Source: CAVTPD01 sp963736575
GTDB taxonomy: Bacteria > Bacteroidota > Bacteroidia > Cytophagales > JAAEPT01
Length of the DNA stretch: 64,000 nucleotides
Assembly: GCA_963736575.1 (NCBI GenBank)
Contig: CAVTPD010000003.1
Coordinates: 1 to 64,000, forward strand
Reading direction: 5' to 3'
Shown piece by piece: positions 47,401 to 57,155 of this stretch. Below the pieces are notes generated by a model. That model made no database searches and was not told where the DNA came from. It saw only the letters and a list, made by a program, of their open reading frames with translations. How positions within the stretch are numbered: the stretch's first letter is position 1; every line of letters starts with the position of its first letter. The position numbers were made by a program, and so were the translations under genes.

Positions 47401-50400
47401 TATATATTCTAAAGTATCTACTACCGGTACGAACGCTGTTCCGTCTGTAATTCCATTATCCCAGCTGATCGTTGCACCATCTGGATTCGTTGCTGTTAAT
47501 GTTACACTTTCATCTTCACATACTACAACATCACTTCCTGCTCCAATTACTGGTAATGGATTTACATTTATCGTGGTTTCTGTTGTATCTGTACAGCCGT
47601 TTACATCCGTTCCGATTACTTGGTAAGTCGTTGTCGTTACTGGGGATACTGCATCTCCATCACTTACACTATTATCCCATGTATAGCTTACTGCTCCTGA
47701 ACCTTCTAGTACTACACTTTCGCCTATACAGATCGTGGTATCTATTCTTGTACTTACTACCGGTAATGGATTTACTGTGATTTCTACTTCCGTAGTATCT
47801 GTACAACCGTTTACATCCGTTCCGATTACTTGGTAGGTCGTTGTGGTTGCTGGGGATACCGCATCACCATCACTTACACCATTATCCCATGTATACGTTG
47901 CCGCTCCTGAGCCTTCTAAGCTTACCGATACGCCGTTACAAATTGTCGTATCTATTCTTGTTGTTACTACAGGTAATGGATTTACTGTGACTTCTACTGA
48001 TGTAGTATCTAAACAGCCGTTTACATCTTCGCCAATCAATTGGTACGTTGTTGTAGTAGCTGGCATTACTACATCGCCATCACTTACCCCATTATCCCAT
48101 GTATACGTTACTGCTCCTGAGCCTTCTAGCGTTAACGATACTCCGTTACAGATTGTGGTATCAGGTCTTGTTGTTACGGTAGGTAATGGATTTACCGTTA
48201 CCGTTACACTTTCATTGGCCACACATCCTGCTAAACTTGCCGTGGCTGTATACGTGGTCGTTGTTGTTGGATTTACTACATCGCCGTCCGTTACACCGTT
48301 ATTCCAAGTGATTGTCGCTCCATCTGGATTGACTGCTACTAAAATAATTGGGCTGCCTGAACAGATCGTCGTATCATTCGGTACACTTAAACCCGGACTG
48401 CTTGGATCCGTTAACGTTACATTCGCTATCGTATCGCTACAACCATACTGCGTTTCTACTACTATATTCGTATAGGTCGCTGATGCTAGACCTGTAATGA
48501 TTACACTGTCGCCTGCTGCTACTTCGTTAGTAAGGGCGTTTCCGTTATAGCCTACTCCGTAAGTCGTTCCGGCAGTTAAGCCTTTGATTACTATATTCCC
48601 ATCTGTTCCTGAACATGCCGATGGGTTTATACCATACGCCGTAAATACAGGCTTAGGATTCATTACTACTTCTACCGTATCTGTATTGATACAGCCTAAT
48701 AAATCACCTGTTACTATATAATCTAAGGTATCTACTACCGGTACGAAAGCCGTTCCGTCTGTAATTCCATTATCCCAGCTGATCGTGGCGCCATCTGGAT
48801 TCGTTGCTGTTAATATTACACTTTCATCTTCACATACTACAACATCACTTCCTGCTCCAATTACTGGTAATGGATTTACTTCAATCGTTACTTCTGTGGT
48901 ATCTAAACAACCGTTTACATCTTCGCCGATTACTTGGTAGGTAGTCGTTGTCGTTGGTGCTACTGCATCACCGTCCGTTACACCGTTATCCCATGTGTAG
49001 CTATCCGCCCCACTTCCTGTTAATACTAATGTCTCTCCTATACAAATCGTGGTATCTGCTCTTGTGCTTACTACCGGTAATGGATTTACTGTGATTTCTA
49101 CTTCCGTAGTATCTGTACAGCCGTTTACATCTTCTCCAGTCAATTGGTAGGTAGTCGTTGTGCTTGGCATTACTGCATCTCCATCACTTACTCCATTATC
49201 CCAAGTATACGTGGACGCTCCCGAGCCTTCTAGTGTTACCGCTACTCCGTTACAAATCGTTGTGTCATTCCTTGTTGTTACTGTTGGTAATGGATTTACT
49301 GTAATCTCTACCTCTGTAGTATCTAAACAGCCGTTTACATCTTCGCCAATCAATTGGTACGTTGTTGTAGTAGCTGGCATTACTGCATCGCCATCATTTA
49401 CGCCATTATCCCATGTGTAGTTTGTTGCTCCACTTCCCTCTAAGATTAACGCTACTCCGCTACAGATTGTGGTATCATTTCTAGTCGTTACGGTAGGTAA
49501 TGGATTTACCGTTACCGTTACACTTTCATTGGCCACACATCCTGCTAAACTTGCCGTGGCTGTATACGTGGTCGTTGTTGTTGGATTTACTACATCGCCG
49601 TCCGTTACACCGTTATTCCAAGTGATTGTCGCTCCATCTGGATTGACTGCTACTAATGTAATTGGGCTGCCTGAACAGATCGTCGTATCATTCGGTACAC
49701 TTAAACCCGGACTGCTTGGATCCGTTAACGTTACATTCGCTATCGTATCGCTACAACCATACTGCGTTTCTACTACTATATTCGTATAGGTCGCTGATGC
49801 TAGACCTGTAATGATTACACTGTCGCCTGCTGCTACTTCGTTAGTAAGGGCGTTTCCGTTATAGCCTACTCCGTAAGTCGTTCCGGCAGTTAAGCCTTTG
49901 ATTACTATATTCCCATCTGTTCCTGAACATGCCGATGGGTTTATACCATACGCCGTAAATACAGGCTTAGGATTCATTACTACTTCTACCGTATCTGTAT
50001 TGATACAGCCTAATAAATCACCTGTTACTATATAATCTAAGGTATCTACTACCGGTACGAAAGCCGTTCCGTCTGTAATTCCATTATCCCAGCTGATCGT
50101 GGCGCCATCTGGATTCGTTGCTGTTAATGTTACACTTTCATCTTCACATACTACAACATCACTTCCTGCTCCAATTACTGGTAATGGATTTACTTCAATC
50201 GTTACTTCTGTGGTATCTAAACAACCGTTTACATCTTCGCCGATTACTTGGTAGGTAGTCGTTGTCGTTGGTGCTACTGCATCACCGTCCGTTACACCGT
50301 TATCCCATGTGTAGCTATCCGCCCCACTTCCTGTTAATACTAATGTCTCTCCTATACAAATCGTGGTATCTGCTCTTGTGCTTACTACCGGTAATGGATT

Positions 50401-53400
50401 TACTGTGATTTCTACTTCCGTAGTATCTGTACAGCCGTTTACATCTTCTCCAGTCAATTGGTAGGTAGTCGTTGTGCTTGGCATTACTGCATCTCCATCA
50501 CTTACTCCATTATCCCAAGTATACGTGGACGCTCCCGAGCCTTCTAGTGTTACCGCTACTCCGTTACAAATCGTTGTGTCATTCCTTGTTGTTACTGTTG
50601 GTAATGGATTTACTGTAATCTCTACCTCTGTAGTATCTAAACAGCCGTTTACATCTTCGCCAATCAATTGGTACGTTGTTGTAGTAGCTGGCATTACTGC
50701 ATCGCCATCATTTACGCCATTATCCCATGTGTAGTTTGTTGCTCCACTTCCCTCTAAGATTAACGCTACTCCGCTACAGATTGTGGTATCATTTCTAGTC
50801 GTTACGGTAGGTAATGGATTTACCGTTACCGTTACACTTTCATTGGCCACACATCCTGCTAAACTTGCCGTGGCTGTATACGTGGTCGTTGTTGTTGGAT
50901 TTACTACATCGCCGTCCGTTACACCGTTATTCCAAGTGATTGTCGCTCCATCTGGATTGACTGCTACTAATGTAATTGGGCTGCCTGAACAGATCGTCGT
51001 ATCATTCGGTACACTTAAACCCGGACTGCTTGGATCCGTTAACGTTACATTCGCTATCGTATCGCTACAACCATACTGCGTTTCTACTACTATATTCGTA
51101 TAGGTCGCTGATGCTAGACCTGTAATGATTACACTGTCGCCTGCTGCTACTTCGTTAGTAAGGGCGTTTCCGTTATAGCCTACTCCGTAAGTCGTTCCGG
51201 CAGTTAAGCCTTTGATTACTATATTCCCATCTGTTCCTGAACATGCCGATGGGTTTATACCATACGCCGTAAATACAGGCTTAGGATTCATTACTACTTC
51301 TACCGTATCTGTATTGATACAGCCTAATAAATCACCTGTTACTATATAATCTAAGGTATCTACTACCGGTACGAAAGCCGTTCCGTCTGTAATTCCATTA
51401 TCCCAGCTGATCGTTGCGCCATCAGGATTCGTTGCCGTTAACGTCGCACTTTCGTCCTCACACACTACTACGTCTCCACCTGCTCCAATTACTGGTAATG
51501 GATTTACATTAACCGTGGTTTCTGTTGTATCTGTACAGCCGTTTACATCCGTTCCGATTACTTGGTAAGTCGTTGTCGTTGCTGGGGATACTGCATCTCC
51601 ATCACTTACACTATTATCCCAGGTATACGTGGACGCTCCACTTCCTTCTAAGGTTACGCTTTCACCAATACATATCGTGGTATCTGTTCTTGTACTTACT
51701 ACCGGTAATGGATTTACTGTGATTTCTACTTCCGTAGTGTCTGTACAGCCGTTTACATCTTCGCCGATTACTTGGTAGGTAGTCGTTGTGCTTGGCATTA
51801 CTGCATCTCCATCACTTACTCCATTATCCCAAGTATACGTGGACGCTCCCGAGCCTTCTAGTGTTATAGCTACTCCATTACATATTGTAGTATCATTTCT
51901 TGTTGTTACGGTTGGTAATGGATTTACTGTGACTTCTACTGATGTAGTATCTAAACAGCCGTTTACATCTTCGCCAATCAATTGGTACGTTGTTGTAGTA
52001 GCTGGCATTACTACATCGCCATCATTTACACCATTATCCCAAGTGTAGCTTGTTGCTCCACTTCCCTCTAAGATTAACGCTACTCCGTTACAGATTGTGG
52101 TATCATTTCTAGTCGTTACGGTAGGTAATGGATTGACCGTTACCGTTACACTTTCATTGGCCACACATCCTGCTAAACTTGCCGTGGCTGTATACGTAGT
52201 CGTTGTTGTTGGATTTACTACATCTCCGTCTGTTACACCGTTATTCCACGTAATTGTCGCTCCATCTGGATTACCCGCTACTAAAGTAATTGGGCTGCCT
52301 GAACAGATCGTCGTATCATTCGGTACACTTAAACCCGGGCTGCTTGGATCCGTTAACGTTACATTCGCTATCGTATCGCTACATCCATACGGTGTCTCTA
52401 CTACTATATTCGTATAGGTCGCTGATGCTAGACCTGTAATAAGTACACTGTCACCAGCGGCTACTTCGTTAGTAAGGGCGTTTCCATTATAGCCTACTCC
52501 GTAAGTCGTTCCGGCAGTTAAGCCTTTGATAACGATGTTTCCATCTGTTCCTGAACATGCCGATGGGTTTATGCCATACGCCGTAAATACAGGCTTAGGA
52601 TTCATTACTACTTCTACCGTATCTGTATTGATACAGCCTAATAAATCACCTGTTACTATATATTCTAAAGTATCTACTACCGGTACGAACGCTGTTCCGT
52701 CTGTAATTCCATTATCCCAGCTGATCGTTGCACCATCTGGATTCGTTGCTGTTAATGTTACACTTTCATCTTCACATACTACAACATCACTTCCTGCTCC
52801 AATTACTGGTAATGGATTTACTTCAATCGTTACTTCTGTGGTATCTAAACAACCGTTTACATCTTCGCCGATTACTTGGTAGGTAGTCGTTGTAGCTGGC
52901 ATTACTGCATCTCCATCACTTACTCCATTATCCCAAGTATACGTGGACGCTCCACTTCCTTCTAAGGTTACGCTTTCACCAATACATATCGTGGTATCTG
53001 TTCTTGTACTTACTACCGGTAATGGATTTACTGTGATTTCTACTTCCGTAGTGTCTGTACAGCCGTTTACATCTTCGCCGATTACTTGGTAGGTAGTCGT
53101 CGTTGTGCTTGGCATTACTGCATCTCCATCATTTACACCATTATCCCATGCGTAGCTTGTTGCTCCACTTCCTTCAAGAGTTACCGCTACTCCATTACAT
53201 ATTGTAGTATCATTTCTTGTTGTTACGGTTGGTAATGGATTTACCGTAATCTCTACCTCTGTAGTATCTAAACAGCCGTTTACATCTTCGCCAATCAATT
53301 GGTACGTTGTTGTAGTAGCTGGCATTACTGCATCGCCATCATTTACACCATTATCCCAAGTGTAGTTTGTTGCTCCACTTCCCTCTAAGATTAACGCTAC

Positions 53401-54603
53401 TCCGCTACAGATTGTGGTATCATTTCTAGTCGTTACGGTAGGTAATGGATTTACCGTTACTGTTACACTTTCATTGGCCACACATCCTGCTAAACTTGCC
53501 GTGGCTGTATACGTGGTCGTTGTTGTTGGATTTACTACATCGCCGTCCGTTACACCGTTATTCCAAGTGATTGTCGCTCCATCTGGATTGCCTGCTACTA
53601 ATGTAATTGGGCTGCCTGAACAGATCGTCGTATCATTCGGTACACTTAAACCCGGACTGCTTGGATCACTAAGAGAAACAGATTGAGGATTAGAAACACA
53701 ACTTAAACTCTCAATTTGAATGTTATTCACATTACCCGCAGATAAACCTGTAATTTTTAACGTATCATCTGAAGGTATTGCAGGGTTAACATTTTGAGCT
53801 ATTCCATCATTATAGGTTAAGGTATAAGTATTACCATTTATCAAACCTAAAACATAAATTTCACCATCAGTTCCTCCACATACTGATGGATTTTTAGAAT
53901 CTACTGTAAATGTTGGGGTTGGGTTTACCGTAATGGTAAAAGTTTCCGATGTCCCAGAGCAGCTGTTCGCCGTTGGGCTTACTTCTATTGTTGCCGTTAC
54001 TGCACTCGTTCCTGTATTTGTCGCTGTAAAACTTGATATATCTCCCGTTCCTGATCCTGCCAAACCAATGGAAGTATTATCATTCGTCCAGCTGTAAGTC
54101 GTTCCTGTTACTTTTCCGCTGAAGGTTACTGCTGTCGTTGATGCGTTGTTACATAAAGTTTCATCTGACGGATCGTCTACTGTTGGAGTGGGGTTTACCG
54201 TTATTGTAAATTCTTCCGAGCTTCCAGTACAACTATTAGCTGTAGGTGTTACTTCGATTGTAGCTGTTTCGGCTGTCGTTCCTGTATTTGTCGCCGTAAA
54301 ACTTGATATATCTCCCGTTCCTGATCCTGCCAAACCAATGGAAGTATTATCATTCGTCCAGCTGTAAGTCGTTCCTGTTACTGTTCCGCTGAAGGTTACT
54401 GCTGTCGTTGATGCGTTGTTACATAAAGTTTCATCTGACGGATCGTCTACTGTTGGAGTGGGGTTTACCGTTATTGTAAATTCTTCCGAGCTTCCAGTAC
54501 AACTATTAGCTGTAGGTGTTACTTCGATTGTAGCTGTTTCGGCTGTCGTTCCTGTATTTGTCGCCGTAAAACTTGATATATCTCCCGTTCCTGATCCTGC
54601 CAA
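41434..54603 (-). CDS. SprB-like giant repeat surface protein, main part (4,389+ residues, type B T9SS end)
   Basis: The C-terminal and largest part of a giant secreted protein; the frame is open well upstream of the first ATG, to about 56,215, and is the same frame as the true N-terminus at 57,040-58,656. Content in order: the end of a 90-residue repeat array, six 438-residue higher-order units built of Ig/PKD-like beta domains of 65-90 residues (recurring VTVNPLPTVTTRNDTTIC, YTWDNGVSDGDAV, TTTYQVIGEDVNGC), then about 1,300 residues of more diverged Ig-like domains, and the gliding-associated C-terminal domain VDIPNALTPNNDGTNERF ... NELWIYNRWGTLVYHT ... NGYVSVIK (type B, CHU_C). It should be exported by the T9SS with the PorP/SprF protein downstream and act as an adhesin or gliding filament. 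Total gene about 17.2 kb. Confidence 0.88.
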   Translation of the reverse strand: MAGSGTGDISSFTATNTGTTAETATIEVTPTANSCTGSSEEFTITVNPTPTVDDPSDETLCNNASTTAVTFSGTVTGTTYSWTNDNTSIGLAGSGTGDISSFTATNTGTTAETATIEVTPTANSCTGSSEEFTITVNPTPTVDDPSDETLCNNASTTAVTFSGKVTGTTYSWTNDNTSIGLAGSGTGDISSFTATNTGTSAVTATIEVSPTANSCSGTSETFTITVNPTPTFTVDSKNPSVCGGTDGEIYVLGLINGNTYTLTYNDGIAQNVNPAIPSDDTLKITGLSAGNVNNIQIESLSCVSNPQSVSLSDPSSPGLSVPNDTTICSGSPITLVAGNPDGATITWNNGVTDGDVVNPTTTTTYTATASLAGCVANESVTVTVNPLPTVTTRNDTTICSGVALILEGSGATNYTWDNGVNDGDAVMPATTTTYQLIGEDVNGCLDTTEVEITVNPLPTVTTRNDTTICNGVAVTLEGSGATSYAWDNGVNDGDAVMPSTTTTTYQVIGEDVNGCTDTTEVEITVNPLPVVSTRTDTTICIGESVTLEGSGASTYTWDNGVSDGDAVMPATTTTYQVIGEDVNGCLDTTEVTIEVNPLPVIGAGSDVVVCEDESVTLTATNPDGATISWDNGITDGTAFVPVVDTLEYIVTGDLLGCINTDTVEVVMNPKPVFTAYGINPSACSGTDGNIVIKGLTAGTTYGVGYNGNALTNEVAAGDSVLITGLASATYTNIVVETPYGCSDTIANVTLTDPSSPGLSVPNDTTICSGSPITLVAGNPDGATITWNNGVTDGDVVNPTTTTTYTATASLAGCVANESVTVTVNPLPTVTTRNDTTICNGVALILEGSGATSYTWDNGVNDGDVVMPATTTTYQLIGEDVNGCLDTTSVEVTVNPLPTVTTRNDTTICNGVAITLEGSGASTYTWDNGVSDGDAVMPSTTTTYQVIGEDVNGCTDTTEVEITVNPLPVVSTRTDTTICIGESVTLEGSGASTYTWDNSVSDGDAVSPATTTTYQVIGTDVNGCTDTTETTVNVNPLPVIGAGGDVVVCEDESATLTATNPDGATISWDNGITDGTAFVPVVDTLDYIVTGDLLGCINTDTVEVVMNPKPVFTAYGINPSACSGTDGNIVIKGLTAGTTYGVGYNGNALTNEVAAGDSVIITGLASATYTNIVVETQYGCSDTIANVTLTDPSSPGLSVPNDTTICSGSPITLVAVNPDGATITWNNGVTDGDVVNPTTTTTYTATASLAGCVANESVTVTVNPLPTVTTRNDTTICSGVALILEGSGATNYTWDNGVNDGDAVMPATTTTYQLIGEDVNGCLDTTEVEITVNPLPTVTTRNDTTICNGVAVTLEGSGASTYTWDNGVSDGDAVMPSTTTTYQLTGEDVNGCTDTTEVEITVNPLPVVSTRADTTICIGETLVLTGSGADSYTWDNGVTDGDAVAPTTTTTYQVIGEDVNGCLDTTEVTIEVNPLPVIGAGSDVVVCEDESVTLTATNPDGATISWDNGITDGTAFVPVVDTLDYIVTGDLLGCINTDTVEVVMNPKPVFTAYGINPSACSGTDGNIVIKGLTAGTTYGVGYNGNALTNEVAAGDSVIITGLASATYTNIVVETQYGCSDTIANVTLTDPSSPGLSVPNDTTICSGSPITLVAVNPDGATITWNNGVTDGDVVNPTTTTTYTATASLAGCVANESVTVTVNPLPTVTTRNDTTICSGVALILEGSGATNYTWDNGVNDGDAVMPATTTTYQLIGEDVNGCLDTTEVEITVNPLPTVTTRNDTTICNGVAVTLEGSGASTYTWDNGVSDGDAVMPSTTTTYQLTGEDVNGCTDTTEVEITVNPLPVVSTRADTTICIGETLVLTGSGADSYTWDNGVTDGDAVAPTTTTTYQVIGEDVNGCLDTTEVTIEVNPLPVIGAGSDVVVCEDESVILTATNPDGATISWDNGITDGTAFVPVVDTLDYIVTGDLLGCINTDTVEVVMNPKPVFTAYGINPSACSGTDGNIVIKGLTAGTTYGVGYNGNALTNEVAAGDSVIITGLASATYTNIVVETQYGCSDTIANVTLTDPSSPGLSVPNDTTICSGSPIILVAVNPDGATITWNNGVTDGDVVNPTTTTTYTATASLAGCVANESVTVTVNPLPTVTTRPDTTICNGVSLTLEGSGAVTYTWDNGVSDGDVVMPATTTTYQLIGEDVNGCLDTTSVEVTVNPLPVVTTRIDTTICNGVSVSLEGSGAATYTWDNGVSDGDAVSPATTTTYQVIGTDVNGCTDTTEVEITVNPLPVVSTRIDTTICIGESVVLEGSGAVSYTWDNSVSDGDAVSPVTTTTYQVIGTDVNGCTDTTETTINVNPLPVIGAGSDVVVCEDESVTLTATNPDGATISWDNGITDGTAFVPVVDTLEYIVTGDLLGCINTDTVEVVMNPKPVFTAYGINPSACSGTDGNIVIKGLTAGTTYGVGYNGNALTNEVAAGDSVIITGLSSATYTNIVVETQYGCSDTIANVTLTDPSSPGLSVPNDTTICSGSPITLVAGNPDGATITWNNGVTDGDVVNPTTTTTYTATASLAGCVANESVTVTVNPLPTVTTRNDTTICNGVALILEGSGATSYTWDNGVNDGDVVMPATTTTYQLIGEDVNGCLDTTSVEVTVNPLPVVTTRNDTTICNGVAITLEGSGASTYTWDNGVSDGDAVMPSTTTTYQVIGEDVNGCTDTTEVEITVNPLPVVSTRTDTTICIGESVTLEGSGASTYTWDNGVSDGDAVMPATTTTYQVIGEDVNGCLDTTEVTIEVNPLPVIGAGSDVVVCEDESVTLTATNPDGATISWDNGITDGTAFVPVVDTLEYIVTGDLLGCINTDTVEVVMNPKPVFTAYGINPSACSGTDGNIVIKGLTAGTTYRVGYNGNALTNEVAAGDSVIITGLSSATYTNIVVETQYGCSDTIANVTLTDPSAPNMVVSSIDPTCARNDGQIIITNLSPSFTFEISYDFNGFTVTSNETPVNDTIRITGLVGGNYTNIQVDSLNCIDSEALVVLTEPTDPIVTTSVTDPSCTNDDGVITISGLTDGFVYGLSFDSLGTVVNRQISSASGEYEITGLGFGDYAQTVGIVDSTGCEANFGPITLNKAVNPVQSVVTAYPSTICEGDQSIVVITNYTGTIEWQDSTASGWNNLSVSNDTLIVSPLEAESPKFYRAITEFEAVCGDTSNATPVTVLFQPNTGTIGGIDTLCLGDTTAIALTGSSGTIVWQSSQDSLSWSEIVGETNVSVEVSPDTSNSPMYYRAIVGAGSQCADTSDVHRLAVKVCCTPPTVADLSPDFIKICAGDDTTITVSTDAPAGYLYSWYAYSDTTSPIFGPTADLNSITVSTEDTFFVDIQMPGVAFCKFRSNDAIVDVVQNPISGTITSPETNLCEGDSTLLTLNGAVAETIVWQVDSITDGTWDDISTNTLTEQASSVDRNNPATYRVVVDNEGLCYDTSAVYQIITLEQFIGGVVAIPEDEICDSLMTSATLTGYSGSILWEKSEDGVLWNELVGEINDNVAITADINEPTTYYRAILGSGQCQDTSSVDSLIVLPDASYDAMTLENDSICDGSSTLVYLEGVKGTIQWQDSTALHGWQDVVGATNDSLVVSPALNESIAGYRAVLTNSGVCEDITVEKEVTVIFQNVTGTITADEDSICDGNSTFLTMIGESGSIQWQEFASSTWSDISGETNNTLNVTPDYANQPSIYRVIIGSGMCADTSLVDSITVLEDALPGTAQLERATICEGEETMLTLDGYRGVIEWMVSENGGTFTSLGSSEDTLIVAPTVAVSPITYQAIVTNSGQCIENSNTTTLTVVPAVVGGTVTVSDDYICEGTSTTVVLTGSSGPLTWQESLAGSVWTNRAGATTTITVSPIASQSLAKYRVIVDNGVCADTSSIDSLIIYPDVTEVVDFSLPSEICSGEEVTLSVTDSTGGGSNPGFNWYFDGTVQTETSPVFVTKGLMTNAIDKTVTIQIEMVTDSICADPVITTSHSIFVKKLNNPSLSIAANPINAICEDDTINVGVTNSLNGGIAPTYEWYRVYKGQSYPIDEFFKTNAEGTEISYNLFKDQDRVYTIMRPSSELCVTKDSAISNEVTINVVPGAGSAIVSPNQETCAEEEVEISVTGTTATLTWDWSLSRSFNPNFTPVVPMNTTSNSVTVNNSDITGLDVQSTTLTVYYRAKLTNSSYGITCPSDYAIISVTEYPAPDGYIEFDDKCESSARIVAESSDPLFSKFGTWYVSQEGEKYNSINNGQEIVLEEEDAFYFPYMIAEFVSTNPRLTCKGYDTVQVEVCPVDIPNALTPNNDGTNERFYIENIQYYPNNELWIYNRWGTLVYHTNSYKNGWYGTNQRGDQLPVSTYYYVLDLGNGDKINGYVSVIK
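45776..53661 (-). repeat. Six tandem 1,314-bp higher-order repeats
   Basis: The landmark CTGCTTGGATCCGTTAACG (or a close variant) recurs near 45,775, 47,088, 48,402, 49,716, 51,030 and 52,344, with the array ending near 53,661: five spacings of about 1,314 bp and one of 1,317 (one extra Thr codon). Each unit encodes about 438 residues in six beta domains. Units starting near 48,402 and 49,716 are almost identical in the stretches I compared, while outer units differ by point changes. Confidence 0.9.
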
Positions 54604-57155
54604 ACCAATGGAAGTATTATCATTCGTCCAGCTGTAAGTCGTTCCTGTTACTGTTCCGCTGAAGGTTACTGCTGTCGTTGATGCGTTGTTACATAAAGTT
54701 TCATCACTTGGAGCATCTACCGTTGGGGTTGGGTTTACCGTAATGGTAAAAGTTTCCGATGTCCCAGAGCAGCTGTTCGCCGTTGGGCTTACTTCTATTG
54801 TTGCCGTTACTGCACTCGTTCCTGTATTTGTCGCTGTAAAACTTGATATATCTCCCGTACCACTGGACGCTAATCCTATACTTGTGTCGTCGTTTGTCCA
54901 GTTGTATGTTGTTCCTGTTACATCACCTGTGAAAGTTACTGCTGTGGTTGATGCATCATTACATAAAGTTTCATCACTTGGAGCATCTACCGTTGGGGTT
55001 GGGTTTACCGTAATGGTAAAAGTTTCTGATATTCCAGAGCAGCTGTTCGCCGTTGGGCTTACTTCTATTGTTGCCGTTACTGCACTCGTTCCTGTATTTG
55101 TCGCCGTAAAACTTGATATATCTCCCGTTCCACTGGACGCTAATCCTATACTTGTGTCGTCGTTTGTCCAGTTGTATGTTGTTCCTGTTACATCACCTGT
55201 GAAAGTTACTGCTGTAGTTGATGCATCATTACATAAAGTTTCATCACTTGGAGCATCTACCGTTGGGGTTGGGTTTACCGTAATGGTAAAAGTTTCTGAT
55301 ATTCCAGAGCAGCTGTTCGCCGTTGGGCTTACTTCTATTGTTGCCGTTACTGCACTCGTTCCTGTATTTGTCGCTGTAAAACTTGATATATCTCCCGTAC
55401 CACTGGACGCTAATCCTATACTTGTGTCGTCGTTTGTCCAGTTGTAAGTTGTTCCTGTTACATCACCTGTGAAAGTTACTGCTGTAGTTGATGCATCATT
55501 ACATAAAGTTTCATCACTTGGAGCATCTACCGTTGGGGTTGGATTTACCGTAATGGTAAAAGTTTCTGATATTCCAGAGCAGCTGTTCGCCGTTGGGCTT
55601 ACTTCTATTGTTGCTGTTACTGCACTCGTTCCTGTATTTGTCGCTGTAAAACTTGATATATCTCCCGTACCACTGGACGCTAATCCTATACTTGTGTCGT
55701 CGTTTGTCCAGTTGTATGTTGTTCCTGTTACATCACCTGTGAAAGTTACTGCTGTAGTTGACGCATCATTACATAAAGTTTCATCACTTGGAGCATCTAC
55801 CGTTGGGGTTGGATTTACCGTAATGGTAAAAGTTTCTGATATTCCAGAGCAGCTGTTCGCCGTTGGGCTTACTTCTACTGTTGCCGTTACTGCACTCGTT
55901 CCTGTATTTGTCGCTGTAAAACTTGATATATCTCCCGTACCACTGGACGCTAATCCTATACTTGTGTCGTCGTTTGTCCAGTTGTATGTTGTTCCTGTTA
56001 CATCACCTGTGAAAGTTACTGCTGTGGTTGATGCATCATTACATAAAGTTTCATCACTTGGAGCATCTACCGTTGGGGTTGGGTTTACCGTAATGGTAAA
56101 AGTTTCTGATGTTCCAGAGCAGCTGTTCGCCGTTGGGCTTACTTCTATTGTTGCTGTTACTGCACTCGTTCCTGTATTTGTCGCCGTAAAACTTGATATA
56201 TCTCCCGTTCCACTGGCGCTAATCCTATGCTTGTGTCGTCGTTTGTCCAGTTGTATGTTGTTCCTGTTACATCACCTGTGAAAGTTACTGCTGTAGTTGA
56301 TGCATCATTACATAAGGTTTCATCACTTGGAGCATCTACCGTTGGGGTTGGGTTTACCGTAATGGTAAAAGTTTCTGATGTTCCAGAGCAGCTGTTCGCC
56401 GTTGGGCTTACTTCTATTGTTGCTGTTACTGCACTCGTTCCTGTATTTGTCGCTGTAAAACTTGATATATCTCCCGTTCCACTGGACGCTAATCCTATAC
56501 TTGTGTCGTCGTTTGTCCAGTTGTATGTTGTTCCTGTTACATCACCTGTGAAAGTTACTGCTGTAGTTGATGCATCATTACATAAGGTTTCATCACTTGG
56601 AGCATCTACCGTTGGGGTTGGGTTTACCGTAATCGTAAAAGTTTCTGATGTTCCAGAGCAGCTGTTCGCCGTTGGGCTTACTTCTATTGTTGCCGTTACT
56701 GCACTCGTTCCTGTATTTGTCGCTGTAAAACTTGATATATCTCCCGTTCCACTGGACGCTAATCCTATACTTGTGTCGTCGTTTGTCCAGTTGTATGTTG
56801 TTCCTGTTACATCACCTGTGAAAGTTACTGCTGTAGTTGACGCATTATTACATAAAGTTTCATCACTTGGAGCATCTACCGTTGGGGTTGGGTTTACCGT
56901 AATGGTAAAAGTTTCCGATGTCCCAGAGCAGCTGTTCGCCGTTGGGCTTACTTCTATTGTTGCCGTTACTGCACTCGTTCCTGTATTTGTCGCTGTAAAA
57001 CTTGATATATCTCCCGTTCCACTGTCGCTCCAAGTCCTATTAGGTATCGTCATTTGTCCAGTTGTAAGTTGTTCCTGTTACATCACCTGTGAAAGTTACT
57101 GCTGTAGTTGATGCATCATTACATAAAGTTTCATCACTTGGAGCATCTACCGTTG
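53900..57155 (-). repeat. Twelve tandem 270-bp repeats (90-residue domains)
   Basis: The DETLCN header (plus-strand GGAGCATCTACCGTTGG or GGATCGTCTACTGTTGG) recurs every 270 bp from about 57,141 to about 54,170, twelve times. Each unit encodes about 90 residues (PTVDAPSDETLCNDASTTAV ... TSETFTITVNPT). Two subtypes exist: ten units with DAPSDE and two near 54.1-54.4 kb with DDPSDE. Spacing is 271 in the unit at about 57.04 kb and 269 in that at about 56.2 kb, which marks the two indels. Confidence 0.9.
56157..57053 (-). pseudogene. Out-of-frame middle segment of the giant repeat protein
   Basis: This open frame has no real start or end. It encodes three normal 90-residue repeats (SGTGDISSFTATNTGTSAVT ...) in a frame shifted by one base from both flanking parts. 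It begins where TAATAG stops the N-terminal part at about 57,040, and it leaves the repeat sequence at about 56,216, where GGACGCT of other units is GGCGCT (one base lost). The two indels cancel, so this segment is internal to one gene and should not be read as a separate protein. Confidence 0.85.

Noticed and set aside
54603..54603. Internal ATG as the real start of the 4,389-residue frame
   Set aside because: It lies inside a repeat, has no signal peptide, and the same frame is open for another 1.6 kb upstream towards the true N-terminus.
45956..57111. Long plus-strand open frames across the repeat region (up to about 290 residues)
   Set aside because: They recur with the repeat period and are antisense to clearly coding beta-domain repeats with signal peptide and T9SS end on the minus strand; the plus-strand products look like low-complexity Val/Thr/Pro shadows.
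53900..57155. Regularly spaced repeats that might suggest a CRISPR array
   Set aside because: The period is 270 bp with the whole unit conserved and coding; there are no short repeats with unique spacers and no cas genes.
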